A stretch of DNA of 64,000 bases. Source: Robiginitomaculum sp. (GTDB lineage: Bacteria; Pseudomonadota; Alphaproteobacteria; Caulobacterales; Maricaulaceae). The number at the start of each line of letters is the position of its first letter. Within the stretch, counting starts at the first letter, position 1. Positions 26,605 to 36,104 of the stretch are shown one piece after another. Under the pieces are notes generated by a model. It ran no database searches. It worked only from the letters and a program-made list of their open reading frames with translations, and had not been told where the DNA came from. Location: positions 18,787 through 82,786 of the forward strand of contig NVXG01000034.1 in NCBI GenBank assembly GCA_002733805.1, in the 5' to 3' direction. Made by a program: the position numbers and the translations under genes.

Positions 26605-28733
26605 CTTTGCAACGCGGCTTCCAACAACAAATAGGCCGGGCCATCACCCGTGCGGAGATGGGTTTCGATGTGCATTTGCTGGCCAGAGGCGGCTGCTTGA
26701 TCCACCTTGTGTCGCAATTCAGCAGTAAAGTGCAGGGCATCGGCGCGCAGGCCAGGGTCTTCAATAAATGCATCGGCAATTCGTTTGACTGACTTGGTTG
26801 CATCAACCCGTGCCACGTCGGCCATGGCCTTGGCACCATCGGTCATACGGGATAATGCCGCAGCTCGATAGCTGGTGGCATCAAACAACTGGTCAGGCTG
26901 AATTCCCATATCCCGGAACATGGCGACCAAGCGATCCACCGGGTCCCATTGTTGTGGTTTCGAATCGTCGCCACGGGCATCTATTCCGCTCTGGGTTTGA
27001 TCAATCCGTGACAGCACATCCCGCCAACGCCAAGTATCCTTGTTTCCAGAGGGAGCCTCAGTGTCCGTGGCAGAATGGGTCTCTTGCGGTTGCACTGGGT
27101 CGGCCGCCGGCTCGTCGGTAATTGGCAAAGTCGGCTCTTCGACTAACACTTGCGGTTGCGATATTGGTGTGGGGTCAGCCTTGATGCTCAGCGGGTTCGG
27201 AACATCAATTTCGGCACTGGCCGGTGCGGCTGTTGCGCCCATTTTGTGCATGAAGTCTGACAGTAATTCGTAGTTTTGGCGAATGCGCGACTGGAAGGCC
27301 ACGTCGATCCCTTTGGCCTCTTCGGAAGCTGCTGCTGCCGCTGCGTTTAAGCCGGCCAACCGACCGCGCAGCTTGGTTTCAATCTCGCGGGCGCTGTCAT
27401 CAGCTGCTTTGGGCAGAGATTGCAATTGATCGCCCAGTGCGCTGGTGGCTTCTTGTAATTTTTCAAGGGTTTTATCAGCCCAACTTGCTGCAGAAAAGCT
27501 GGCTTCATTGGCGTGTTCCAATCGTCTGGAGATCGCCTCGGCATAGGTATCCAGTGCGTTCTTCGCTTCGTCGGCAGCGTTTTTCAGGTCTTTGGCTTTT
27601 TGGGTGTGGCTGTTGGACAGGGCATGGCCTTCTTCGCGCATGATCGAGGTATAATGCCGGGCTTGATCCAGTGTTTCTTCCATGGTTTGGCGCATGGTTT
27701 TTGCGCCTTCTTCTGCAATGCCCTTGAGTTGCGCGGTGCAATGCTCGGAAACGTCAACCAGACCTTGAATGTCCTCTTTGCTGACACCCAGAGCATCAAC
27801 AATTTTGATCTGTGAAGCGTCCAGATTTGATGCGGTGGTTTCCAGGTTTTGTCGCGCATCGGCCATGGCACGGGCTGAACCATCGATCCGCCCAGCACTT
27901 TGATTTAATTGCTCGGACATAAGATCAGCATTGGTTTTGGCGCGCTCCACGGTGTCTTGCAATCGGTCGCTGGCTCGGCCCAATGCTTTGGTGCCTGCAA
28001 TGGTTTGTGAATTGGCAATATCTGCCGCTGAAACAACCATTTTGGATTGTTCCGCGATAACTTTGGCAATATCAGCCGCCTTGGTATCCAACTGGTCGGC
28101 CAGTTCGCCAACCGCTTCTCTTTCGCGTCGCAAATCATTGATCAGGCTATCGGTGCGCTCGCGGGTGTGGGCTTCCGTTTTGTGAAAGGCATCGGCATGA
28201 TGCCCCAAAACCTCTTCCATCGCACCCAAACGGGCCAAGGCACCTTCGACAGATTTATTCATTTGTAGGATTTGCACCTGTACCGCATTGGCCAGCGCCC
28301 GGGCATCTTCGCGGGTTGCTTTGGCCGGGTCGGCAAATCGCTCGGCAATTCCTTGTATGCTCCGGGCTGCTGCGCCAAACAATACGATTTCACGGATCAC
28401 CCAAGCCAATACCATAACGAAAATGGCCGGGCCCAATGCGGCAAAAACCAAGCTGGCGATTTGCAATGGTGGTAAATCAGGCAGGGCGCTAAACCCGATA
28501 AGACCGGCGAGATAAGCCAAAGCCCCGGCACTCCACAGCAGGGCAATGACGCCACCGCTTACCACAATCCAAACGCCACTGCCTTTGCGGGCTCTTTTGG
28601 CCTCCGCACGATCAGACGGTGCATCGTCATCATTTGCTGATAGCATCAGATCGCCTGAACTTGGTGCCTGATTTAGGGGTTCAATTTCAATGACATTGTT
28701 ATCATTTTGATCGACATGTCCGGATTCGCTCAT
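26601..28733 (-). CDS. Large two-TM coiled-coil membrane protein (TipN-like candidate)
   Basis: A 710-residue protein of no firmly recognised family. Residues 1-50 are acidic and probably disordered, and two adjacent membrane helices follow (about 53-75 and 88-112). Then comes a very long cytoplasmic coiled coil from about 130 to 480, rich in Ala, Glu, Lys and Asp, with many heptad-like repeats. A Pro/Glu-rich linker (about 490-580) leads to a compact C-terminal helical region. This architecture resembles Caulobacter TipN, a pole-marking protein with two N-terminal TM helices and a long coiled coil, though I cannot claim homology from sequence alone. It is a single-gene unit facing the Mla operon. 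Confidence 0.7.
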   Translation of the reverse strand: MSESGHVDQNDNNVIEIEPLNQAPSSGDLMLSANDDDAPSDRAEAKRARKGSGVWIVVSGGVIALLWSAGALAYLAGLIGFSALPDLPPLQIASLVFAALGPAIFVMVLAWVIREIVLFGAAARSIQGIAERFADPAKATREDARALANAVQVQILQMNKSVEGALARLGAMEEVLGHHADAFHKTEAHTRERTDSLINDLRREREAVGELADQLDTKAADIAKVIAEQSKMVVSAADIANSQTIAGTKALGRASDRLQDTVERAKTNADLMSEQLNQSAGRIDGSARAMADARQNLETTASNLDASQIKIVDALGVSKEDIQGLVDVSEHCTAQLKGIAEEGAKTMRQTMEETLDQARHYTSIMREEGHALSNSHTQKAKDLKNAADEAKNALDTYAEAISRRLEHANEASFSAASWADKTLEKLQEATSALGDQLQSLPKAADDSAREIETKLRGRLAGLNAAAAAASEEAKGIDVAFQSRIRQNYELLSDFMHKMGATAAPASAEIDVPNPLSIKADPTPISQPQVLVEEPTLPITDEPAADPVQPQETHSATDTEAPSGNKDTWRWRDVLSRIDQTQSGIDARGDDSKPQQWDPVDRLVAMFRDMGIQPDQLFDATSYRAAALSRMTDGAKAMADVARVDATKSVKRIADAFIEDPGLRADALHFTAELRHKVDQAAASGQQMHIETHLRTGDGPAYLLLEAALQS

Positions 28734-28915
28734 GACCTGTTTTGTTCTCGCTGGGTAAGGAATTGGTTAACAACTCCTTACCATACCAGACCGTGCAGGA
28801 AATACAGCTTGTTTTTACCGAAAATTCGCCTGATAGCCGAAATAAAATGCCAGCATAGCAAACCGCTTGATTTCAAGCCGGTAAGTTACTGTTTCATTGT
28901 GAAGTTTAACCTGAA

Positions 28916-29227
28916 TCAGGAAATATAAGGTTGTTCGGGGGCTTCCGGTTGTTCAGGCGCTTCAATAACAAACGGCATATCGACCATTTGAATATCAATT
29001 CTTGCCTCGGAGCAATTAGATGTATTTTCTTGATACGCAATTCTTGTCGTCCGTGACGCCAGTTCATTTTGGGTGGGAAGCATCAACCGAACTATGCCTA
29101 CCGCCTCTAGTGCGACTTCATCCTCATTTTCGGAAACACTTGCATCCCAAGAAAACCCGAAAACACCCAATACGAGTGCCATCAGCCCATGTAAAACGGA
29201 TTGAAATAAACCAACCAAAAATGTCAT
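28916..29227 (-). CDS. Small hypothetical membrane-associated protein
   Basis: A 103-residue frame starting at ATG 29227 with GGAAG about six bases upstream. The N-terminal 26 residues are hydrophobic (LVGLFQSVLHGLMALVLGVFGF), then the chain turns acidic and ends in a repeated APEQPEAPEQP tail. I know no family. The hydrophobic start plus low-complexity acidic tail suggest an inner-membrane-anchored or secreted small protein. Reasonable SD and a natural composition support it, but it could be spurious. The flanking non-coding stretches 28734-28915 and 29228-29428 show nothing else. Confidence 0.45.
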   Translation of the reverse strand: MTFLVGLFQSVLHGLMALVLGVFGFSWDASVSENEDEVALEAVGIVRLMLPTQNELASRTTRIAYQENTSNCSEARIDIQMVDMPFVIEAPEQPEAPEQPYIS

Positions 29228-29428
29228 TTTAGCTTCCAGTTCGACACGATATGATCCAAAATCTCGTTCTTGTTACGCGTTATGCACCAAATTCGCCCGG
29301 TTTTGCAAGGAAATTGAACCCCAAGTTCATGAAAAAACGGTAATAGTTACCAGATATGAGGCGAGTTTGCCTCTTGCCAAACGGCATCTCATCCACAATA
29401 TGTCACATCTACCCGTTGGAGAACCAGA

Positions 29429-29809
29429 TTGTCGCGACTGACCAAAACTGCCAATTCAGCCATGTTGGCCACCTTGCTCAGCCATTTGTTGTGCTGTGGT
29501 CTGCCAGCTGTGGTCAATATGCTGGCTTTGCTGTCCGGGGTTGGTACGTTATCGGCCATTGTGCCGTGGGTCGGCTGGATGCACGAAACCTTGCATGAGT
29601 TTGAAATCGTATTACTGGTCTTTTCGGCCACAACTTTGGCGTTTGGGTATCTAGTACACCGCGCTGCCGCTAAACGGGATTGCGGCACAGAAACCTGCTC
29701 TCACGAACCCTGCGCGCCCAAGAAAAAACAGTCACGGACGATTTTGATCGTGGCCAGTGGATTGTTTGTATTCAATCTGATTGGCTATCTTTTACACGTA
29801 AACGGATGA
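29429..29809 (+). CDS. Small Cys-rich membrane protein (MerC-like)
   Basis: A 126-residue protein beginning at TTG 29429, with GGAGA at 29418-29422 as a well-spaced SD. There are about four hydrophobic helices, the first containing a Cys-Cys pair (LATLLSHLLCCGLPAVVNML) reminiscent of MerC-type metal-transport proteins. A soluble loop then holds three further Cys and a His (CGTETCSHEPCAPKKK), and a final membrane helix ends the chain. The Cys-rich loop suggests heavy-metal binding or transport. Family membership is likely but not certain, and there is no mer regulator nearby. Confidence 0.7.
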   Translation: MSRLTKTANSAMLATLLSHLLCCGLPAVVNMLALLSGVGTLSAIVPWVGWMHETLHEFEIVLLVFSATTLAFGYLVHRAAAKRDCGTETCSHEPCAPKKKQSRTILIVASGLFVFNLIGYLLHVNG

Positions 29810-29836
29810 TTGATGACCGGGTACGCACTACGTTGA

Positions 29837-30529
29837 TTAGTTCAACCTGAAATTCACCTCACCAACCCCCTCGATTTGACCGACGACATGATCGCCGGCG
29901 TGCAAAGGGCCAACTCCGTCCGGCGTGCCGGTAAACACCAAGTCACCCGGTTCTAGTTTGAACAATTGCGATAATTGGCTGAGTAATTGGGGAATTGACC
30001 AGATCATTTGCGACAAATCGCCGTTTTGGCGGCTCTCACCATTTACCGTCAGGCTAATCTGTCCGCTCAACGGATCGGGTAATTCAGAAATTGGCTGAAT
30101 CGCCCCGATCGGAGCCGATTGATCAAATGCTTTGGCGCTATCCCATGGCAGTCCGTTTGATTTAGCGGCGTGTTGCAAATCCCGCCGGGTCAGATCAATT
30201 CCGGCGGCCAACCCGAATACAGCTTTGCTGGCTTGCATTAAATCAGCCTGACACAAAGGTTTTCCCAACGCGACAACCAGTTCAATTTCATGATGTAAAT
30301 TCGAAGTGCCAATGGGAAAGGGGATCGTCTCGCCGGTCGCAACCAGCGCATCGGCTGGCTTGGTAAAAAAAATCGGTGGATCGCTTTTGGGGTCACCACC
30401 CATTTCGCGCACATGTTGGCCATAATTTCGGCCAACACAAAAAATGCGGCGCACCGCAAAGCGCTTGGCGGTTCCAGCAATCTGCACGCTGGGGATTTCA
30501 GGTGAAGGGAATACATAGACCCGTGGCAT
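29837..30529 (-). CDS. Fumarylacetoacetate hydrolase (FAH) family protein
   Basis: A 230-residue FAH-fold enzyme. Landmarks are IFCVGRNYGQHVREMGG, PIFFTKPADALVATG, the metal-binding Glu pair in HHEIELVVALGKPL, the central Asp in AAGIDLTRRDLQ, and the closing GDLVFTGTPDGVGPLHAGD motif. Members hydrolyse or decarboxylate C-C bonds in aromatic-acid or sugar catabolism, or act as oxaloacetate decarboxylase; the substrate cannot be assigned. Its start shares one base with the stop of the upstream membrane protein gene (TGATG), so they are coupled. Confidence 0.88.
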   Translation of the reverse strand: MPRVYVFPSPEIPSVQIAGTAKRFAVRRIFCVGRNYGQHVREMGGDPKSDPPIFFTKPADALVATGETIPFPIGTSNLHHEIELVVALGKPLCQADLMQASKAVFGLAAGIDLTRRDLQHAAKSNGLPWDSAKAFDQSAPIGAIQPISELPDPLSGQISLTVNGESRQNGDLSQMIWSIPQLLSQLSQLFKLEPGDLVFTGTPDGVGPLHAGDHVVGQIEGVGEVNFRLN

Positions 30530-31176
30530 CAGTTGGGTTCCACAGTAGACGGTTCGGCTGAACTGACGGGTGCAACGCCTTCTACAAAAGCAGCAAACTG
30601 ACCAATATCAATATAGCGGCTTTTGCCTTTGGTGTCCGGCCAGATGCCAATGTAGGACAGATTGGGCGGCTTGTCAGAAACCGGTATCTGATAGACCAGC
30701 TCGCAAGTTTGCCATTCCTTTGAAACTTGGCAATCTATTGCCGGGCTATTGGCGCTTACCATGGAGTAATAGCGCATAAATACATTGTTCGAGCCGTTAT
30801 CTGTCGGCCTTCGCAAACTGACACTCATGTGAACAGTGTGACCTTCCCAAGCTTTGGAGATTTCCGGGAGCAAGGTCAGGAACGTTCCAGCCGAACGGAT
30901 GCCAAGATCGGGCGGCTGTCCGGCGGCGGTATGGATGAAGGCTTGGCCAACATCATCACGCAAAAATTGATGAACCAGACCGGGGCCGCTTTGCACCAAT
31001 TGCAGATCCTGCCCCTCGATCACAAAGCCTTGCAGTGGGTCGCCAGCCAGTGGGTTGGGGGCTTCGGAGCGCGGTCCGGCGGCAAATGCAATATAGATCA
31101 CCAGCCCGGCGGCGATGATAAATAAAGGAAAAAAGATGCGATCTGACAGCAAAGGGGTTTCCGCAAACTGTGACAA
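30529..31176 (-). CDS. Membrane-anchored hypothetical protein
   Basis: A 215-residue protein with one N-terminal anchor helix (about residues 12-32, IFFPLFIIAAGLVIYIAFAAG) and a predicted extracytoplasmic beta-rich domain (LQLVQSGPGLVHQF, FLTLLPEISKAWEGHTVHMSVSLRR, SYIGIWPDTKG). The alternating strands resemble a jelly-roll or carbohydrate-binding-module fold, but this is inference. It is coupled to the FAH gene by a one-base overlap and lies 75 bases downstream of the glmS stop. Function unknown. Confidence 0.65.
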   Translation of the reverse strand: MSQFAETPLLSDRIFFPLFIIAAGLVIYIAFAAGPRSEAPNPLAGDPLQGFVIEGQDLQLVQSGPGLVHQFLRDDVGQAFIHTAAGQPPDLGIRSAGTFLTLLPEISKAWEGHTVHMSVSLRRPTDNGSNNVFMRYYSMVSANSPAIDCQVSKEWQTCELVYQIPVSDKPPNLSYIGIWPDTKGKSRYIDIGQFAAFVEGVAPVSSAEPSTVEPN

Positions 31177-31251
31177 TATGAAACTTGCCAGAAGTATTGC
31201 GCTGATTAGCCAAGCCTGACAACTTCGAAAACTGGAAGCCGCCGATAAATT

Positions 31252-33075
31252 CTATTCCACAGTTACGGATTTGGCCAAATTGCGCGGCTTGTCGACGTCG
31301 GTACCTTTGGCAACCGCCGTATGATAGGCCAGCAATTGCAACGGGATGGTTGAGACAATCGGGCTGGCCAGCGTTTTGGCAGGTGGCAGTATGATAACCT
31401 CTGATAGGTCAGAACCACACCGCTCAGCACCTTTTTCATCGGTCAGCATGATAATTCTAGCCCCTCTGGAAATCACTTCCTGCACATTGGAATAGGTTTT
31501 TTCAAACAAATGATCCCACGGGGCAATGACCACAATTGGCGTACCTTCTTCAATCAGGGCGATCGGTCCGTGCTTCAATTCGCCAGCTGCATAGCCTTCC
31601 GACTGGATATAGGTGATCTCTTTCATTTTGAGCGCACCTTCCATGGCCAACGGATGATTGACCCCGCGACCCATAAACATGATCTGGTGGGCATCTTTCA
31701 AGGACTTGGCAATTTCGATGATCTGTGGCTCCAATTTTAGCGCTTGGCTGACCAGATGCGGTAATTCCAGCAAATCAGCCACATGAGCCTGTATGGCAGC
31801 AGGTTCCAGCTTCCCCTTGGCTCGGGCTGCGCTTAAAGCTGCACAGGCCAGAGCGGTAAGTTGTGCGGTAAACGCCTTGGTGCTGGCCACGCCAATTTCC
31901 GGCCCAGCCCAGGTTGGCAATACTCCAAAAGCATCTCGCGCCATTGAGGACTCTGCTACATTGACAATTGCATAGGTCGGCAGACCGGCCTTTTTGCAAT
32001 ACTGCAAGCAAGCCAAGGTGTCGGCGGTTTCACCCGATTGCGAAACAAACAGGATGGGGCCTTTTTCCGGCAAGGCCGGTTTGCGATAGCGAAATTCGGA
32101 TGCGATGTCGGTTTCCACGTGTAAATTGGCTAAACCTTCAAACCAGTGTTTGGCCACACAGGCGGCATAAAAGGCCGTACCGCAGGCAATCATCACCATC
32201 CGATCAGAATTTGCAAAATCGGAACTGGCATTCAAATCCAGTAATTCACCGCTTAATGCATCGGTATATTGGGCCAAGGTACGGGCAATGGATTCGGGTT
32301 GTTCCTGAATTTCCTTTTGCATGAAATGATCGTAATTGCCCTTTTCGGTGACAAATACGTCCACGTCGGCCATGGTTACCGCCCGTTCAATTTTGTTACC
32401 ATCGCGGTCAAAAATATCGGCGCCATCGGCCCGAACAATAGCCCGATCGCCTTCCTCCAGAAAGATCACTTGCCGGGTAAAGGGGGCCAAGGCAAACGCA
32501 TCCGAGCCGACATAGCCCTCGTTCTCTCCCAGACCCAGTACCAGCGGGACATTTTGGCGGGCGGCAAATATCTCACCGGGCCTTGTTTTGAAGATGGCCG
32601 CAATGGCAAATGCACCTTGCAGGCTATCAATGGTCGAGAAGAAAGCTTCGGCTTCGTTCATGCCTTGCGCCACATTTTGGGCAATCATTTGCACAATCAC
32701 TTCGGAATCTGTTTGCGAGGAAAACTCCCGACCTTGGGTTTCGAGTTCCTGACGTAATTCCTTGAAATTCTCGATAATGCCGTTATGGACAATCGCCACC
32801 TGATCGGCGGTGTGCGGGTGAGCATTGGTCTTGGTCGGTTTGCCGTGGGTTGCCCAGCGGGTGTGGGCAATGCCCAGTTCGCCATCAGCTGGATTATCAG
32901 CTAGCACTTTTTCTAGATTGGTGATGCGTCCTTCGGCCCGTCTGCGAACCACACCCACGCCATTTAACACCGCAACGCCAGCCGAGTCATATCCTCGATA
33001 TTCCAGCCGTTTCAGACCATCCACCAAGCGGTTGGTTACCGGTTGATTCCCGACGATTCCAATTATGCCGCACAT
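31252..33075 (-). CDS. glmS: Glutamine-fructose-6-phosphate aminotransferase (isomerising)
   Basis: Makes glucosamine-6-phosphate, the first committed step to UDP-GlcNAc for peptidoglycan and LPS. The start at ATG 33075 puts the catalytic Cys at residue 2 (MCGIIGIVGN), as the N-terminal glutaminase requires; the frame extends four codons further but would mask it. The N-terminal Ntn domain is followed by two SIS domains, with the SQSGETADTLACL motif and a C-terminal GRGVNHPLAMEGALKMKEITYIQ segment, ending VDKPRNLAKSVTVE. 607 residues is typical. No riboswitch-like element is apparent upstream (33088-33261). Confidence 0.95.
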   Translation of the reverse strand: MCGIIGIVGNQPVTNRLVDGLKRLEYRGYDSAGVAVLNGVGVVRRRAEGRITNLEKVLADNPADGELGIAHTRWATHGKPTKTNAHPHTADQVAIVHNGIIENFKELRQELETQGREFSSQTDSEVIVQMIAQNVAQGMNEAEAFFSTIDSLQGAFAIAAIFKTRPGEIFAARQNVPLVLGLGENEGYVGSDAFALAPFTRQVIFLEEGDRAIVRADGADIFDRDGNKIERAVTMADVDVFVTEKGNYDHFMQKEIQEQPESIARTLAQYTDALSGELLDLNASSDFANSDRMVMIACGTAFYAACVAKHWFEGLANLHVETDIASEFRYRKPALPEKGPILFVSQSGETADTLACLQYCKKAGLPTYAIVNVAESSMARDAFGVLPTWAGPEIGVASTKAFTAQLTALACAALSAARAKGKLEPAAIQAHVADLLELPHLVSQALKLEPQIIEIAKSLKDAHQIMFMGRGVNHPLAMEGALKMKEITYIQSEGYAAGELKHGPIALIEEGTPIVVIAPWDHLFEKTYSNVQEVISRGARIIMLTDEKGAERCGSDLSEVIILPPAKTLASPIVSTIPLQLLAYHTAVAKGTDVDKPRNLAKSVTVE

Positions 33076-33261
33076 GTCACAACCCAACCTCTATAATCAA
33101 ATTCCACCAAGACTTTCATCTTGTTTTGTCCCAATACCATCTAACATCTAACATTTGCCTTGCGAGTACAATCAAAAGCATGAATTGCGACTATCTTTTT
33201 ACAATAAAGCGGCAAATATAGGGCGAATGTATATGATGTTCCCGCCCGATGGAAAATGGCG

Positions 33262-34236
33262 CTAAAAATAGCCTTTTTGCATCAAATCTTTGAGATGCAC
33301 CATGCCGACCGGCTTTTGATCTTCAAGCACACATAAATTGGTGATGCGCCGGGAGACCATAATTTCGATCAATTCTGACATCCGCTGATTTGGCGTGGCC
33401 GTTACCGGGTCGCTGGTCATCATGTCTTTGGCGGTTTGCTCAAAAAAGTCCTGTCCCATGGCGCGGCGTAAATCGCCATCGGTAATCATGCCAACAAAAT
33501 CACCATTGTCAGCAATGACTGCAATACAGCCCTGACGACCCTCGGTGATGATCTGTACTACTTCGCGGCCCGGTGCCTCGGCGCGTGCCGCAGGTACGGC
33601 ATCCGCATTTTCAATCAGATAGTCGCTGACTTTTTGCAATTGTAGGCCCAACCGCCCACCGGGATGGCGGGCTCCGAAATCTTCGCGGGAAAATCCGCGC
33701 AAATGCATGACCGCTACGGCCAGCGCATCACCCAGCGCCAAGGTCAAAGTGGTGGAGGTGGTGGGGGCCAATCCATTTGGGCAGGCTTCGGGCGCATCAA
33801 TCAACGGCACAATTATTTTGGCGCGCTTGCCCAAAAAGCTACTTCGACCATGGGTGATGGCAATGATCGGGATATTTTGCGAATTGCAGTGGACGATTAA
33901 ATCGCGCATTTCGCGGGTTTCGCCTGAGTGTGATATGGCCAGAACACAGCAATCATTGCGGATCATCCCGAGATCACCATGACTGGCTTCGGTTGGGTGG
34001 ATAAAAAAGGAAGGGGTGCCGGTCGAAGAAAGCGTCGCGGCAATTTTGCGCCCCACATGCCCCGATTTGCCGATCCCGCTGACAATGCAATGCCCATTGG
34101 TCTCAAAGATCACACGGACGGCTTGGGCAAATTCATCGCCCAACTCATCCCGCAGCCGGTTTAGGGCATCGGCCTCGGTGGCCAATACGGTGCGGGCAAG
34201 CTCGATGAGTTGGGTATCGGTGGGCGGGTTGGACAT
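33262..34236 (-). CDS. kdsD: Arabinose-5-phosphate isomerase, KpsF/GutQ family
   Basis: Converts ribulose-5-phosphate to arabinose-5-phosphate, the first step of Kdo synthesis for LPS. The 324-residue chain has an N-terminal SIS domain (CIVSGIGKSGHVGRKIAATLSSTGTPSFFIHPTEASHGDLGMI) and a C-terminal pair of CBS domains (about 205-255 and 275-324, CIAVIADNGDFVGMITDGDLRRAMG). Short of other kds genes nearby, it sits alone between glmS and cysQ, both also central precursor genes. Confidence 0.9.
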   Translation of the reverse strand: MSNPPTDTQLIELARTVLATEADALNRLRDELGDEFAQAVRVIFETNGHCIVSGIGKSGHVGRKIAATLSSTGTPSFFIHPTEASHGDLGMIRNDCCVLAISHSGETREMRDLIVHCNSQNIPIIAITHGRSSFLGKRAKIIVPLIDAPEACPNGLAPTTSTTLTLALGDALAVAVMHLRGFSREDFGARHPGGRLGLQLQKVSDYLIENADAVPAARAEAPGREVVQIITEGRQGCIAVIADNGDFVGMITDGDLRRAMGQDFFEQTAKDMMTSDPVTATPNQRMSELIEIMVSRRITNLCVLEDQKPVGMVHLKDLMQKGYF

Positions 34237-34398
34237 GCAGATTCCAGCATCAAATTGCTATTCAGGCCAAAATGATGCAGCGCGAACCGCAATGCAAGCC
34301 CCGTTCGCGCGGGTGAGGCTTGATTGCTCCCATAATCTGGTTCACAGACAGAGCAAATCTGGACCTGACAGGTCGGCCCGGCACAGGAAACCCAAAAG

Positions 34399-35205
34399 AT
34401 GCACGTCAATGCACAACAACTGGAAGCCTTGATTTCGTCCGTTTTGGCGGCTGGAAGGGTGATATTGGAAATTCGAGAAAATGGTTTTACAGCAGAGGTA
34501 AAGTCCGATGGCTCGCCTGTGACCGAGGCGGATCGGCAAGCTGAACAAATTTTGCTTCAAACTCTGGCCGAGCAATTCGTAGATATCCCAGTGATTGCCG
34601 AAGAACAGGTTGCAGCCGGGATACTGCCAGAGCCGGGCGACCTGTTTTTTTTGGTCGATGCATTGGATGGCACCAAAGAGTTCGTGCGCGGCGGCTGTGA
34701 TTTTACGGTCAATATTGGCTTGATCGAGCAGGGCATACCGGTGTTTGGCATTGTATATGCTCCAGCTGACGGCAGGATATTCGTTGGCGCTGGTGCCAAT
34801 GACGCTTGGCAGGCCCGGATCAATTGTCGGGAGAAAAATGGGAATTTGAAGGATAAAAAGCTGCTGCAAGTGATGGTGGCTGATCCGCAAAATTTACGGG
34901 CCGTAGCCAGCAAGTCACACCGGGACGAACAAACAAATGACTGGTTGCGCGAGCACAATATTCGCGACGTGGTTTCGGCCGGGTCCAGCATCAAATTTTG
35001 TCTGTTGGCCACTGCCGAGGCTGATATTTACCCAAGGTTTGGGCCGACCTGCGAATGGGACACGGCGGCAGGTCATGCTGTGTTGCAATGCGCGGGCGGG
35101 CAGGTCACCCGGATTGATGGAAGTGCTTTTTTGTACGGCAAAGCCGAACAGGAAAAACCCTATCTCAACCCTGGATTTATCGCACGGGCCGGGGTGTCAG
35201 TATGA
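34399..35205 (+). CDS. cysQ: 3'(2'),5'-bisphosphate nucleotidase CysQ
   Basis: Inositol-monophosphatase-fold enzyme that recycles PAP produced by sulfate assimilation. The 268-residue protein has the metal-binding motif VDALDGTKEFVRGGCDFTVNIGLIEQG, a SDGSPVTEADRQAE segment near the N-terminus, and the late CEWDTAAGHAVLQCAGG motif. Fits CysQ length and layout. Its stop overlaps the following dioxygenase start by ATGA. Confidence 0.92.
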   Translation: MHVNAQQLEALISSVLAAGRVILEIRENGFTAEVKSDGSPVTEADRQAEQILLQTLAEQFVDIPVIAEEQVAAGILPEPGDLFFLVDALDGTKEFVRGGCDFTVNIGLIEQGIPVFGIVYAPADGRIFVGAGANDAWQARINCREKNGNLKDKKLLQVMVADPQNLRAVASKSHRDEQTNDWLREHNIRDVVSAGSSIKFCLLATAEADIYPRFGPTCEWDTAAGHAVLQCAGGQVTRIDGSAFLYGKAEQEKPYLNPGFIARAGVSV

Positions 35206-36002
35206 GCCCTCTGCACCCTGCAAACAACGACTTTACTTGGGTTGATCGACCGCTGGATGGTTTGCAGCTTTTGTCTGCCCAGCACGTAGAGCAGTTCAAT
35301 GGGCAAGGGTTTTGCGTATTAAATGAAGCGGTTTCGGCTTCGGAGCTGACCATGCTATTGGCCGAAATTGACCCGGTTGAGCAGGCTGGTGGCGGCAGCA
35401 CATTGGTCGGAGAGGACGGTGAGCTGGCCAGTTATCAGGCTGACGAGCTAACCTTTACTTGCAACTTGTCTGCCCGATCTCCAAAGCTGGCGGCTTTTTA
35501 TGGCTCAAGCCTGTTTCGTGATATTACCCATGATCTGATTGCCAATTCGTGTCGGCTCTATTGGGATCAGGCGGTGTATAAACACCCGCAAAAGGGCGGT
35601 GAGTTTCCTTGGCACCAAGACAACGGATACACATTCGTTGAACCCCAAGCCTATTTGACCTGCTGGTTGGCGTTAAAAGACGCGCCGATTGCCGCCGGGT
35701 GCCCATGGGTCATCCCAAAGGCCCACCGCGAAGGCACCTACGTTCATCAGAAGCAATCTTATGGCCTTGAAATCAAGGACGTGGATGATTTACGCGAAAT
35801 GTATGGCGAAGTGGCTGCACCGGTAAAAGCCGGCGATATGGTGATTTTTTCCTCGCTGACCCCGCATAAAACTGGACCCAATTCGCTGGATTATATTCGA
35901 AAGGCCTTGATTGTGCAGTTCATCCCCGATGGTGCTGTCCGATTGGAGTCGGGCCAAAAAATACCTTTGACTGACCCGGTACAGAACCAACTTCTAGGGT
36001 AA
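35202..36002 (+). CDS. Phytanoyl-CoA dioxygenase (PhyH) family protein
   Basis: A 266-residue Fe(II)/2-oxoglutarate dioxygenase. The metal-binding HxD is in PWHQDNGYTFVEPQAYLTCWLALKDAPIAAGCPWVIPKAHR, with a later His expected in SSLTPHKTGPN and the 2-oxoglutarate Arg after it (YIRKALIVQF). Members hydroxylate lipids, amino acids or natural-product precursors; the substrate here is unknown. The ATGA coupling to cysQ suggests co-expression but not shared chemistry. Confidence 0.85.
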   Translation: MSPLHPANNDFTWVDRPLDGLQLLSAQHVEQFNGQGFCVLNEAVSASELTMLLAEIDPVEQAGGGSTLVGEDGELASYQADELTFTCNLSARSPKLAAFYGSSLFRDITHDLIANSCRLYWDQAVYKHPQKGGEFPWHQDNGYTFVEPQAYLTCWLALKDAPIAAGCPWVIPKAHREGTYVHQKQSYGLEIKDVDDLREMYGEVAAPVKAGDMVIFSSLTPHKTGPNSLDYIRKALIVQFIPDGAVRLESGQKIPLTDPVQNQLLG

Positions 36003-36104
36003 TCATTTACCAGGTTTGCCACTGGTTTCATGTGAGCAACCCTGATAGGGGTGGCCGTTCAAATTCGTTGTGCGAAACAAAACCAAAGATATTCGGAGAG
36101 TGAC

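Noticed and set aside
33088..33261. Possible glmS-type regulatory RNA upstream of glmS
   Set aside because: The interval has only short AT-rich direct repeats (ATCTAAC) and no recognisable ribozyme or riboswitch core.
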